Shown piece by piece: positions 1 to 8,949 of a stretch of DNA of 64,000 nt (the first letter of the stretch is position 1; each line of letters starts with the position of its first letter). A program made the position numbers and the translations under genes. The DNA is from Oceanospirillum sp047518265. Lineage in GTDB: Bacteria; Pseudomonadota; Gammaproteobacteria; Pseudomonadales; Halomonadaceae. Location: NCBI GenBank assembly GCA_047518265.1, contig JAKZRG010000085.1, forward strand, positions 26,362 through 90,361, given 5' to 3'. The notes under the pieces are model-generated. The model ran no database searches. It was not told the DNA's origin and saw only the letters and a list, made by a program, of their open reading frames with translations.

Positions 1-71
1 AAGATATTGAAGTGCATCCCGTACGCATTATCGATGGTATCGTTGAAGTGGCGGACGAGCCGGAAGATTAA
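1..71 (+). CDS. 3' end of an unidentified protein (partial)
   Basis: The window opens inside a plus-strand reading frame starting at base 3. It encodes 22 residues ending in VEVADEPED and stops at a TAA at 69-71. A good hairpin follows 16 bases later, which supports this being a real gene end. The visible tail is acidic and too short to assign to a family. Confidence 0.55.
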   Translation, partial: DIEVHPVRIIDGIVEVADEPED

Positions 72-87
72 TACCTGATCCCGATAA

Positions 88-125
88 AGCCGGTTGAACC
101 TGCTCTGAGAACAACCGGCTCTCTC
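88..125 (+). terminator. Rho-independent-type terminator after the first gene
   Basis: A perfect 9-bp inverted repeat (AGCCGGTTG at 88-96, CAACCGGCT at 112-120) encloses a 15-base loop and is followed by a weak pyrimidine tract. It sits just after the TAA at 71. The T-tract is poor, so efficiency is uncertain. Confidence 0.6.
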
Positions 126-140
126 TATTTCTGCCTCTAT

Positions 141-205
141 TCTAGGCGCTTATTCTAGGCGCTTACTTTAGAGGTTTAGTTTAGGTGTTTATTTTAGAAC
201 TACCG
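141..205. repeat. Degenerate 13-bp tandem repeat (about 5 units)
   Basis: Units TCTAGGCGCTTAT (141-153), TCTAGGCGCTTAC (154-166), TTTAGAGGTTTAG (167-179) and TTTAGGTGTTTAT (180-192), plus a weak fifth (193-205), follow each other without gaps. The first two differ at one base and the rest have decayed. The repeat lies between the terminator and the convergent HD-GYP gene. Confidence 0.7.
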
Positions 206-215
206 TAATCTACCT

Positions 216-2624
216 TTACGCCGGGCTAAGCGCTTCTTCGGGTTTATCTAGCCAAGGCTCAATATCCACCTCATCATGCTGCTCTGGCCGCAAAAAGCGC
301 TTGGCATAATCCTGATAGATATTGGTTTTAAGAAAGAGATCAAACAGCTCAGGATCAAGGTGTCCCTCTTTTTTCATAAAATACATAATCTTCAGGGATT
401 CGCTCAGGGTTTTCGCTTTCTTATAAGGGCGATCACTGGCCGTTAGCGCTTCAAAGACATCTGAAATAGCGATAATACGGGCAGGAATAGAGAGCTGGTC
501 TCTAGTGAGCTGGCGTGGATACCCCTTACCATCCATACGTTCGTGGTGACCTGCGGCGTATTCTGGAACACGTTTCAAATCATCTGTGAAAGGAATCTGC
601 CCCAACATTCGGATGGTTTCCAGAATATGTTCGTTGATGGTAAAGCGTTCTTCGTTTGTCAGTGTGCCTTTTCGAATTGAAAGGTTATAGATCTCACCTG
701 CGTTCATGGATAGATCAGGCACTGGCATTTTTGACCCTAGCGCTTGGTATTTCTGCTCATCAACTGCCTTGTCTCTCTCAATACAGTGTTCCAGTTTATC
801 GGACAGTAGGTGTTCAGTGACGGGTAGTGATTGTGCTGGTAGGCCCAGCTTTTTAATACGATGCTCTTCTACCTGAGAAAGCCCTAGGCGATCATCAAAG
901 TGTCGTATCCAAGTGGTTTGAGCAATGGCCTGGATGCGCTCAATCTTGCCATCATCCATAAATTCACCACCGACATTACACTCCGCCAGAAAAGCAAAAT
1001 CTTCTTGCAGGTGTTGATGTTTTGCTAGCAGAGCTTGGTGGAATTTCTCCTGCTGATCCGGCTGTTCGGCACATTTCTGCAAGAAATCGATGGTGGCATC
1101 ACGATGTAGAATTTCAAAGCGTGTCCGTATTTCATGAATACGATTATGGATAGTTTCCAGTTTAGTGGCTTTATCCACTACATATTCGGGGGTCACCACT
1201 TTACCGCAATCATGTAACCAGGCGGCAACCTGGAATTCGCGCCATTGTTCGGGAGTATCGAAACTAAATTCGCCTAGACTACCTTTGTCGCTATCGTGCG
1301 CTGCTTGAGCCAGCTTGATGGCAACCTCAGGCAAGCGCTCACAATGAGCACCTGTATAAGGTGATTTAGCATCAATCGCACCGGCAAGAATTTTAATAAA
1401 GGAATCAATCAGGGCTTTTTGTTGTAGTTCATGTTCTTGAATTGAGCTGACCATCTGATTCATAGATACAGACAGTTGATCGAATTCATAAATAACCGTA
1501 TTAACAGGTTTGATTGCATCAAAATCCTGAGCAGTGACCTTATAGGTTAATCTTTTTAGTTCTCGAATAGGGCGGATAATAAATTTTAAAATCAGATAAT
1601 GAATCACCCCATAAAAAAGGCCGATCACCAGAATAGAGAGCAGGATAGTATCCACTAGGCTCGCTTTGATATCTGCAACAATCCTCTCTTTTTCTATAAA
1701 AGATACGATATGCCAAGGGTTACCATTGATACCGGGCAGCTCTTCCGAAAAGAACAGATAATTTTGCCCATCTGCGGCTGACCATTCCCCCGCGCCATGT
1801 TGCCAATCAGCCTGTTGAGTAAGGCTATCCGGTAAGGGTTGGTTAACCATAGAGACATCTGTCTTATTAGAACCCGATATACTCAGTTCTTCCCAGTTAT
1901 CCGAATGAGCCAGTAAGCGATTCTGATGATTCACAATCAGAAAGGTACTTTCAAACTGGGTACTTTTTTCGGTCAACAATGACGATAGAGTGGATAATGT
2001 ATAATCTGCTGCTGCAACTTTTCGCAGTTTTCCCTGCTGGTCAAAATCTCCCAGAGCAAAGGTGACACCCATAGCGCCTGTTGATGCAAAAAGATACGGA
2101 GCGGATAAGAAAGCTGGATTTTCAGGTGTTACGTGTTGATACCATGAGCGAGTTCGTGGGTCATAGTTTGCAGGGCGGCTCTCTTGGCGTATCGGGTTGC
2201 CATCTGGGCTGACAAAACGCCATAGATCTTTTTCGCCCACTAAGGATCTTAGTACTAGTTCTGGTTGACGTCTGGCTTGTAAAAAACGACCCTGTTCATC
2301 GGCAACAAAAATACTGGCTAAGCTATTATTGCCTTTTAGTTGCGCCCACATGACCCTTAAATAGTCTTCGGGAGATGCCAGCCCCTCTTTATCTTGCTTG
2401 ATCTGACTGAGCACCGAAAGCTGGTGCTGTGTTGATGAAAAGGCGTGTTCTATCTCACGGGCAACACTACGGGTGACTTCAAGATTATTGTTGTTCAGTA
2501 ACTGATATGCCTGATCCAAGCTTTTCTGATAAAAGCTGCCAATCAAAAAAGCGGATAGGCATAAGGTTGAAAAACCAAACAGTGTCAGAATACTCAGGGT
2601 AAAGGTATAACGGTTATCTTTCAT
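216..2624 (-). CDS. Membrane dCache-HAMP-HD-GYP protein (probable cyclic-di-GMP phosphodiesterase)
   Basis: This 802-residue protein has a transmembrane segment near 9-31, a large periplasmic dCache-like sensor (about 40-315, with the NYDPRTRSWY motif near 153-162), a second membrane segment near 325-347, a HAMP-like linker and a C-terminal HD-GYP domain. Metal-binding and signature residues are visible: HDCGK at 471-475, HHE at 693-695 and DGKGYP at 698-703. In this family the domain hydrolyses cyclic di-GMP. The distance between HD and HHE is about 220 residues, far more than in typical HD-GYP domains, so residues roughly 500-655 look like an insert. It starts 26 bases after the upstream chemoreceptor gene, so the two are probably co-transcribed, and the shared sensor type suggests related ligands. 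Confidence 0.85.
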   Translation of the reverse strand: MKDNRYTFTLSILTLFGFSTLCLSAFLIGSFYQKSLDQAYQLLNNNNLEVTRSVAREIEHAFSSTQHQLSVLSQIKQDKEGLASPEDYLRVMWAQLKGNNSLASIFVADEQGRFLQARRQPELVLRSLVGEKDLWRFVSPDGNPIRQESRPANYDPRTRSWYQHVTPENPAFLSAPYLFASTGAMGVTFALGDFDQQGKLRKVAAADYTLSTLSSLLTEKSTQFESTFLIVNHQNRLLAHSDNWEELSISGSNKTDVSMVNQPLPDSLTQQADWQHGAGEWSAADGQNYLFFSEELPGINGNPWHIVSFIEKERIVADIKASLVDTILLSILVIGLFYGVIHYLILKFIIRPIRELKRLTYKVTAQDFDAIKPVNTVIYEFDQLSVSMNQMVSSIQEHELQQKALIDSFIKILAGAIDAKSPYTGAHCERLPEVAIKLAQAAHDSDKGSLGEFSFDTPEQWREFQVAAWLHDCGKVVTPEYVVDKATKLETIHNRIHEIRTRFEILHRDATIDFLQKCAEQPDQQEKFHQALLAKHQHLQEDFAFLAECNVGGEFMDDGKIERIQAIAQTTWIRHFDDRLGLSQVEEHRIKKLGLPAQSLPVTEHLLSDKLEHCIERDKAVDEQKYQALGSKMPVPDLSMNAGEIYNLSIRKGTLTNEERFTINEHILETIRMLGQIPFTDDLKRVPEYAAGHHERMDGKGYPRQLTRDQLSIPARIIAISDVFEALTASDRPYKKAKTLSESLKIMYFMKKEGHLDPELFDLFLKTNIYQDYAKRFLRPEQHDEVDIEPWLDKPEEALSPA

Positions 2625-2650
2625 GATGCCAGTATCTTCCTTTATATAGA

Positions 2651-4525
2651 TCAGACGTTGAGCTTGAAGGCTGATGATAATTGATTTTGCAGAGAGATAC
2701 TTTCACGTTTAAGTTGCAAGGCTTGATTGTAACTTGCTTTGGCGGCTTCAGCAGAGTTATTGATCAGATCTGCAATATTATCACTGTGTTGATTCACTTC
2801 ATTCGACATCGCATGCTGCTCTTCAACCGCTCCAGCGGTTTGTACCGTCATATCACAAATAGTGGTATTGGCTTCTGCGATGACTTGCAGTTGTAAGCTG
2901 GCCTTTTCGGCATGCTCGGTATTGACCTGTGCGGTCTGTTCGCTGATTTTCATATCCGTCATTGCCTTCTGAGTGGCAGTCTCCAGTTGTTGGATCAGGG
3001 TATGAATGTTCTGAGTGGCAGATTGAGTGTTTTGGGAAAGTGAGCGTACTTCGTCGGCTACTACTGCAAAACCACGTCCATGTTCACCAGCTCGGGCGGC
3101 CTCAATGGCGGCATTTAGTGCGAGAAGGTTAGTTTGTTCGGCAATATCATTAATTTTGGACAGAATATTTCGAATAGATTCGACGGTTCCTACCAACTCA
3201 TTAAGTTGTTCTGAATTTTCATGAACCTGATGGGCTAGTGTCTCAAGGGCTGATTGACTGGCATGGACTAATTTAAGACCGGCGTCACTGGCTTGAGCAG
3301 CTTGTTCTGCAGATCCTGCTGTCTGTTCGGCATTTTGTGCAATTTCACCGCTGGCGAGAGACATTTGGGAGATCGCTTCACTCAATTGAGATAGAGCATC
3401 CTGTTGGGCGTGAGTGGCTTCTAGAGTTGTATTAGAACGCTGCTCCGTTGCTTCGGCCTCACTTAATAGTTCTTGGCTCAGGCGGAAGGTATTTTCTAAG
3501 CTATTTTGCAACTTATCCGCTAGAAGATTGAAAGCGGTACTGATCTGTCCGAATTCATCGTTGCTGGTAATATTTAAACGTTGGTGAATATTACCATCTG
3601 CTAGGCTATGCAGTGCCGCAGCAGTAGTGACCAAGGGTTGGCTGAAGTAGCGAGCCATCATGTAAACCAAGCCACTGGCCAATAACAGAATACATAGGCT
3701 GCTGATGGCGAGTTGCCACGTTAGCTTGTACAGAGGCGCTAAGGCGGCATCACGCTCAACCAATAAGACCAACTGCCATTTTGTTGACGGTAACTCAATG
3801 ATTTGTATGAAGTAGTCCTGATTTTTGTATTCTACTTGGGGTAATCCTGACCATCCTTTAATCTGTTGAGATAGCAGATTATTGAGACTTTGTTTTTCTA
3901 CCACTCTCTCTGGTTCTGGATGGGCCAGTAGCTGCCCTTTTTGGTCTACTAACCAGAGTTCTGATGGCCAACGGGTTTCCAGTCGTAAAAGAGAATCCAC
4001 CAAGCTGGTCAGAGTAATATCGGCGGCCACTACACCTGTTAGCTTTGTTGTCATGGGAGCAGCTAATGTGACAACCAGTTCTCCGGTACTTGCTCTGGGA
4101 TAGGGCGGCGTAATAATGGCCTTGCCTGCCGCTTCTACCTGTTTATACCAGGGTCTTTTTCTTGGATCGTAACTCGCAGACAGTTTAACCGGCGGATAAG
4201 ATTGCAACATATCGCCCTGTTGGGTGCCCACATAAAAAAGATCAAAGTTGCCGGATAAGCGACTCAGAGTCAGAAAATCACTGACAGCCTCTTTATCCGA
4301 TGGCAGTCGTTCAGATGCGGCTTTAACAATTGTGGCCTTGCTATCGAACCAACCGGTTACCAGCATTTCTGCCTGCTGTAGTGTCATATCCAGTTGATCC
4401 CGCACTTGCGTGCTGGTTTCTGTCACAAGCCGAGTAAGGGAAAGCAGGGCTAAAACAATACAACTCGCTAACAATAAACTGATAGTGGCAAGTAACATCT
4501 TACTTTTAAAAGATAGAACCGGCAT
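2651..4525 (-). CDS. Methyl-accepting chemotaxis protein with dCache sensor
   Basis: From the ATG at 4525 the protein has 624 residues. It has TM1 near 10-31, a periplasmic dCache domain (about 35-260, with DPRKRPWY near 120-127), TM2 near 269-291, HAMP, and a cytoplasmic coiled coil whose conserved hairpin tip (IAEQTNLLALNAAIEAARAG) is near 461-480. Such receptors control the CheA kinase. I chose the ATG at 4525 because AAGGAAG lies 6 bases upstream. An in-frame start at 4585 would add 20 residues with no obvious ribosome site. The HD-GYP gene follows 26 bases downstream, so attractant sensing and cyclic-di-GMP turnover may be linked. The ligand is unknown; many dCache receptors bind amino acids or organic acids. 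Confidence 0.9.
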   Translation of the reverse strand: MPVLSFKSKMLLATISLLLASCIVLALLSLTRLVTETSTQVRDQLDMTLQQAEMLVTGWFDSKATIVKAASERLPSDKEAVSDFLTLSRLSGNFDLFYVGTQQGDMLQSYPPVKLSASYDPRKRPWYKQVEAAGKAIITPPYPRASTGELVVTLAAPMTTKLTGVVAADITLTSLVDSLLRLETRWPSELWLVDQKGQLLAHPEPERVVEKQSLNNLLSQQIKGWSGLPQVEYKNQDYFIQIIELPSTKWQLVLLVERDAALAPLYKLTWQLAISSLCILLLASGLVYMMARYFSQPLVTTAAALHSLADGNIHQRLNITSNDEFGQISTAFNLLADKLQNSLENTFRLSQELLSEAEATEQRSNTTLEATHAQQDALSQLSEAISQMSLASGEIAQNAEQTAGSAEQAAQASDAGLKLVHASQSALETLAHQVHENSEQLNELVGTVESIRNILSKINDIAEQTNLLALNAAIEAARAGEHGRGFAVVADEVRSLSQNTQSATQNIHTLIQQLETATQKAMTDMKISEQTAQVNTEHAEKASLQLQVIAEANTTICDMTVQTAGAVEEQHAMSNEVNQHSDNIADLINNSAEAAKASYNQALQLKRESISLQNQLSSAFKLNV

Positions 4526-4851
4526 AACGAACTTCCTTTGTATATTGCTAAAGTGTTTAAGCTTGGGGGAGAGGATAAAGAGCACTAGGTTCAGTATGTG
4601 GCTAAATAGAGTTCTCAGTGGATCGAAACAGATCTCTGTTCTGCCAATATTGGAAAGTTATTTCATATATTAAGTATATTTTTTTAAATTCCTATGCAAT
4701 TTCCGAAAACGACGGATAATATGGCCCTTAATAGGGGATATAGTGGTTAATCTCTTCTTTGTTAGTTCCTGAAATTGCGTTAGGTACTTAGTACGCTCTG
4801 GAAAGTAGCGGGATACTTTTGTTTAGCTATGGATAAAATGGAATTTCAATA
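4526..4851. other. Divergent intergenic region between mcp and araC-type gene
   Basis: This 326-bp AT-rich gap must hold promoters for the minus-strand mcp-HD-GYP pair and the plus-strand AraC gene. I see only small symmetric elements: CCCT-TAAT-AGGG at 4735-4746 and GTAC-TTA-GTAC at 4784-4794. Neither is enough to name an operator, and no clear sigma-28-type chemotaxis promoter is visible. Confidence 0.4.
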
Positions 4852-5832
4852 ATGATCAATCATGAAACCAGCCAGCCTGATAGCTTAATAAAATCCATAA
4901 TCACATCAGATGTTGATCATCTAGCCGCCGTTCAGACCGGTAAGAATCGACGTTATATCCAAATAAAGCCGGGTAAATTACAGGGCAGTTACGCTGAATG
5001 TAATTTAAGTGATGTTCAGCTTTTTCGTGAAAACCTCACTGTTGGCATGAGAATAGAAGCCGCACCTAACGCCCAATATATGCCTTTTGCTGCGGCTTTT
5101 ACCGATACGGATAACCTGACCTTTTGCGGTGAATCGGCGCAAGGGAGTCGATTATTACAAGCCACAGGGGGAGAGTGGGATGCTTGCTCCAGAGGTGTCT
5201 TAAATTATGTAGGTGCCGCATTCAATCGTGATACCTTAAAAGCCAACTACCTTCGGCTCTTCAAACGTGAATTTCCCAGGCAATGGGCAAGCAGTAAAGT
5301 GGTTCAAACCTGCCCGAAAGCCTTTAATCAATATTTATACGTATTAAGACGGGCTTTAGCATTGCTTGAGGCCTTTCCTGCTTTAGTGACTTATGGACAG
5401 GTTTGCAAAGGGTTGAATGATGCGGTGCTGCGCGCTGCATTGGAGACCTTAACGCCAACAATGCCCTATCAGGAAAAACTCAGCCCTTTTTCATCAAGAA
5501 GGAAAGGGGTTCGGAGAGTGCTCGATTATTTGCATATTCATTCTAACCAAGTACCGACTATCACGGAGCTCTGTCAGGTTGCAGGGCTAAGTGAGAGGAA
5601 CCTTCAATACGGTTTTAAAGAATATATGGGCATATCACCTGTGCGTTATTTACGACTCGTACGATTAAATGGGGTGAGAAGGGAATTGATGTTACCCGCT
5701 CAAAAGCGAGTAAAAGTCATGGATGTGGCATTAAACTGGGGATTTGTTGAATTGGGGCGTTTTTCTGGTGAATATCGACAGCTGTTTCATGAGCGACCAT
5801 CGGAGACGCTGAAGGAAAGGAATAAAGGATAA
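4852..5832 (+). CDS. AraC-family transcriptional regulator
   Basis: The 326-residue protein has a C-terminal AraC DNA-binding region. The two helix-turn-helix units fall at roughly residues 235-275 (VPTITELCQVAGLSERNLQY) and 285-320 (MDVALNWGFVELGRFSGEYR), followed by the usual F-x-x-RPSETL-like end. The N-terminal 220 residues resemble the cupin-like sensory half of other AraC proteins, but I cannot name the ligand. It lies between two chemoreceptor genes, divergent from one and upstream of the other, so it may control either. This is inference from position only. Confidence 0.85.
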   Translation: MINHETSQPDSLIKSIITSDVDHLAAVQTGKNRRYIQIKPGKLQGSYAECNLSDVQLFRENLTVGMRIEAAPNAQYMPFAAAFTDTDNLTFCGESAQGSRLLQATGGEWDACSRGVLNYVGAAFNRDTLKANYLRLFKREFPRQWASSKVVQTCPKAFNQYLYVLRRALALLEAFPALVTYGQVCKGLNDAVLRAALETLTPTMPYQEKLSPFSSRRKGVRRVLDYLHIHSNQVPTITELCQVAGLSERNLQYGFKEYMGISPVRYLRLVRLNGVRRELMLPAQKRVKVMDVALNWGFVELGRFSGEYRQLFHERPSETLKERNKG

Positions 5833-5889
5833 GTGAAATTTCTGTTTATCAATCTATGATGATGTGATCAGGCATGGATATATTGATGT

Positions 5890-5963
5890 CCAGCCACCAG
5901 CCACCAGCCACCAGCCACCAGCCACCAGCCACCAGCCACCAGCCACCAGCCACCAGCCACCAG
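5890..5963. repeat. 7-bp simple sequence repeat, CCAGCCA x about 10.6
   Basis: Seventy-four bases consist of perfect head-to-tail copies of CCAGCCA. The tract lies in the gap between the AraC gene (ends 5832) and the chemoreceptor start codon at 6029, ending 65 bases before that ATG. Perfect repeats with a period not divisible by three are prone to slipped-strand changes in copy number. Here such changes would alter promoter or leader spacing rather than a reading frame. Confidence 0.97.
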
Positions 5964-6028
5964 CTTATCTTTGATCTACACTTAAAAGAATTTACTCAGC
6001 CCAAGAGCCGGAATTCTCTGAGGTGTCT

Positions 6029-7981
6029 ATGAATATTAGAACGAAACTAGCGCTGATCATCGCCGTTACCATTATCACGCCGACTATTATTGTCTCGTCC
6101 TATTTTATTTATGAATCGAGAAACAGTGCAGTCGCCAATTTTGATGATGCGACTCAACGAGAAGTTTCTCAGATCGATAATATGTTCTCAGCCTTCTTTG
6201 ATGGTCAGGAAGAAGATATCAGCTATATCGCGTCTGCTGAGGCTATCGCATCTCTAATTCCCAATGCACCGACCTTTTTTGACGGTAATAAAGACTTCCC
6301 CGGTTGGGATAAGATGTCAAAAGAAGCGACAGGCGTGTTTGATTTTTACGCGCGCTTTGCACAGCATCGACCGGGAATTGCCTACCTTTATAGCGGAAGA
6401 ACAGATGGTTCTATGATTGAATGGCCGGGCAGTGATTATAAAAATCCCTACGATCCGAGAGTACGGCCCTGGTATAAATTGGCCATGGATAATCCCGATA
6501 AAACAGTACGCACTAATGCTTATCTTTGGGAAGACTCTGCTTTTGTCAGTACAGCCAAAACAATTCGAGACTCCAGTAATAAGATTGTGGGTGTTCAGTC
6601 TATGGATGTTTCCGTTAAGCAGCTGACTGAGACGGTAAGAAAAATCAAAATAGGTAATAGTGGTCATGTGGTACTGATTGAGGATAACAACAATGTTTTA
6701 GTTGATCCTATGGTGCCTGATAATAATTTTAAAAAGATCGATGAATTAAATACCCCACTCTATAAGTCTTTAACTGGTACTCAAGCCAGTTTGTTTGAGA
6801 CAGAGAGGGAGGGGGAAAAATACATGGGGAAGGTTTATCAGTCTGCTCGTTTAGGCTGGCGCTTTGTTGCCTTAGTGCCTGAGGCAGAAGTCTTTTCGGC
6901 GGTGAATAAGCAAGCTTGGGTAACCGTGATGGTTTCAGCGGTATTAGTGATGATTTTTACTCTGGTAGGGGCGTTCTTCTCTCGCATTATTACTCAGCCT
7001 TTGGAGAAAATTACCCAGGTACTACAACAAATTTCGGCGGGTCAGGGGGACTTAACGGCTCGATTAAGCATTCAATCAAAAGATGAAATAGGGACGTTAT
7101 CCGAATCCTTTAATAGTTTTGTGGTGAAGCTACAGAATATTATCTGTGAAGTGGTGAATTTAAGTGATGAGCTTAAGCAGACCTCTAGCTTGACGGCACA
7201 AAGGGCCCGAGAGTCTCATGATGAAGTGAATCAACAGCTTGAACAGATCACTTTAGTGGTGGCCTCTGTGAGTGAGATGTCCATTGCCACAGAAGAAATT
7301 GCCCGTAACGCTGAGCAAGCGGCAGCTATGTCTGGGGGGAGTGCTGATGCAAGCGAGAAAGGGCAGAAGGTCGTGGGTGATACCTGTCAGGCGATAGGTT
7401 CGTTAGCAGATGAAGTGGGAGAAGCTTCCCAGGTGATCGATCAGTTGGAAAGCAGTACTCAACAGATCAATTCAATTCTGACCACTATTCAAGGTATTGC
7501 TGAGCAAACCAATCTTTTAGCGCTCAATGCCGCCATTGAAGCCGCCCGTGCTGGTGAGCATGGGCGAGGTTTTGCTGTGGTGGCGGATGAGGTACGTAAC
7601 CTATCTCATAAAACAGCACTATCCACAGAAGAAATCCAACAGATGATTACCGAGCTGCAGCAAACTTCGCAAAAAGCCGTGGATATTATGCAGCGCAGCC
7701 AAGAAATGGCGGGAACTACCGTAGAGCAGGCTAATCAAGCCAGTGAGAGTCTGGGACAAATTACCGAATCGGTAAACCAAATTCGGGATATGGCGGCTCA
7801 AATTGCCACGGCAACAGAGGAGCAAAGCTCAGTCTCTGCAGGTATTACCGACAATACTACTCAGATTAGTCAGATTGCGGCGCAAATGTCCTCGGATGCG
7901 GATCAGCGTTTGGATCGCTCACAAAAACTTCGAGAGCTGTCGGAAAATATGCACAATTTGGTGGGACGCTTTAAAGTATGA
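6029..7981 (+). CDS. Methyl-accepting chemotaxis protein with dCache sensor
   Basis: The 650-residue receptor has TM1 near 7-28, a periplasmic dCache domain (about 32-290, with YDPRVRPWYK near 141-150), TM2 near 296-320, HAMP (about 321-375) and the conserved signalling tip (IAEQTNLLALNAAIEAARAG near 490-509). I chose the ATG at 6029 because GAGG lies 5 bases upstream. A GTG at 6023 overlaps that ribosome site and is unlikely. The DPRxRPWY motif is shared with the other receptor and the HD-GYP protein nearby, so all three sensors belong to the same subfamily. The upstream 7-bp satellite may modulate expression. A convergent hairpin terminates transcription just after the stop. Confidence 0.92.
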   Translation: MNIRTKLALIIAVTIITPTIIVSSYFIYESRNSAVANFDDATQREVSQIDNMFSAFFDGQEEDISYIASAEAIASLIPNAPTFFDGNKDFPGWDKMSKEATGVFDFYARFAQHRPGIAYLYSGRTDGSMIEWPGSDYKNPYDPRVRPWYKLAMDNPDKTVRTNAYLWEDSAFVSTAKTIRDSSNKIVGVQSMDVSVKQLTETVRKIKIGNSGHVVLIEDNNNVLVDPMVPDNNFKKIDELNTPLYKSLTGTQASLFETEREGEKYMGKVYQSARLGWRFVALVPEAEVFSAVNKQAWVTVMVSAVLVMIFTLVGAFFSRIITQPLEKITQVLQQISAGQGDLTARLSIQSKDEIGTLSESFNSFVVKLQNIICEVVNLSDELKQTSSLTAQRARESHDEVNQQLEQITLVVASVSEMSIATEEIARNAEQAAAMSGGSADASEKGQKVVGDTCQAIGSLADEVGEASQVIDQLESSTQQINSILTTIQGIAEQTNLLALNAAIEAARAGEHGRGFAVVADEVRNLSHKTALSTEEIQQMITELQQTSQKAVDIMQRSQEMAGTTVEQANQASESLGQITESVNQIRDMAAQIATATEEQSSVSAGITDNTTQISQIAAQMSSDADQRLDRSQKLRELSENMHNLVGRFKV

Positions 7982-7989
7982 TCTGTCAG

Positions 7990-8028
7990 GGAACATCAGA
8001 ACGACGTTGTCTGATGTTCCTATTTTGT
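7990..8028 (+). terminator. Terminator after chemoreceptor gene
   Basis: An 11-bp perfect stem (GGAACATCAGA at 7990-8000 with TCTGATGTTCC at 8010-8020) and a 9-base loop are followed by TATTTTGTTT. It lies in the 47-bp gap between this gene and the convergent LysR gene. Confidence 0.8.
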
Positions 8029-8949
8029 TTACCAGTCTAATAGTTTTTCTGGGTTTTCCTGCAACCAGTTTATTTTCGTCCTTAGCTGATCGGCAAATTC
8101 TTGAGTAATCATGGATTTAGGTACGCCAGAGGGATACATAATGGCAATTTTTAGTAGGGCTTCTGGTTCAAAACGTCGAAAGACCACTTTTCCCGGTTGG
8201 GCGTAGCTATGATAGCTATAGACCGAAATGGGATCGAGGATACAGATCCCCATGCCTCTTTCTACCAAGCGTAATGCGGGGATATAAAATCGACACTGTA
8301 AGCGCACATTCATGCGGTAGCCGCCTTCCTCAAAGAGATTAAGCAGGTCATGGAAGATCATATGATCGGGATGCAGAGTGATCATGGGTTCGTTATCCAA
8401 TAGCTCAGGAGTAATCACATCGTATTGAGCTAGGTGATGATCTGCCGGTAGCGCGCACATACAACGCAGGTTAAAAGGCTCCATCTTTTCCAGTGAGACC
8501 TGTGTCACTTCTGCTAAACCGATATCGTATTGGTTAGAGGCCAGCCACTTAGTCACTTCATCTGAGGTCCTAGTTTGCATGGAGGCCTGTACCTTGGGGT
8601 GTTCTTCCATAAAATCAGCTAACAGATCAGGCATAAAAAAAGTAGATGGACCGGGCATACAGCCGATACGTAGAAAGCCGTACTGTTTATTTTGGATATC
8701 CTGTACGGTCTGATTGACGTCGTGAATCCTAGAGAAGATCGCTTCAATTTCGGTGTATAGATAATGAGCTTCAGGGGTGGGGTAGAGTCGTTTTTTACGG
8801 CGCTCAAATAGTTGGAAGCCAATCTCCTTTTCCAATGAACTGATCACCATACTGACCGCCGGTTGAGTACGAAATAGTTGCTTGGCTGCTTGGGATACTG
8901 AGCCGGTCAGCATCACCGCACGGAATGCTTCCATTTGGTTTAGGTTCAT
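8029..8949 (-). CDS. LysR-family transcriptional regulator
   Basis: From the ATG at 8949 (AGGA 6 bases upstream) the protein has 306 residues. The N-terminal winged helix-turn-helix (about 1-60: MEAFRAVMLTGSVSQAAKQL, then TQPAVSMVISSLEKEIG) is typical of LysR. The rest is a periplasmic-binding-protein-like effector domain. It is the last of four minus-strand genes after tctB-tctA-tctC, 300 bases beyond tctC. It is therefore a good candidate for controlling the tripartite transporter and the divergent amino-acid genes at 12.7-15.2 kb. The effector is unknown. An upstream in-frame ATG at 8970 lacks a ribosome site. Confidence 0.88.
   Translation of the reverse strand: MNLNQMEAFRAVMLTGSVSQAAKQLFRTQPAVSMVISSLEKEIGFQLFERRKKRLYPTPEAHYLYTEIEAIFSRIHDVNQTVQDIQNKQYGFLRIGCMPGPSTFFMPDLLADFMEEHPKVQASMQTRTSDEVTKWLASNQYDIGLAEVTQVSLEKMEPFNLRCMCALPADHHLAQYDVITPELLDNEPMITLHPDHMIFHDLLNLFEEGGYRMNVRLQCRFYIPALRLVERGMGICILDPISVYSYHSYAQPGKVVFRRFEPEALLKIAIMYPSGVPKSMITQEFADQLRTKINWLQENPEKLLDW

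Noticed and set aside
4784..4794. GTAC-TTA-GTAC palindrome between mcp and the AraC gene
   Set aside because: Only 4-bp arms, likely by chance; listed as a weak element only.
5890..5963. Possible CRISPR array in the repeated region
   Set aside because: The repeat unit is 7 bases with no spacers and no cas genes nearby; it is a simple tandem repeat.
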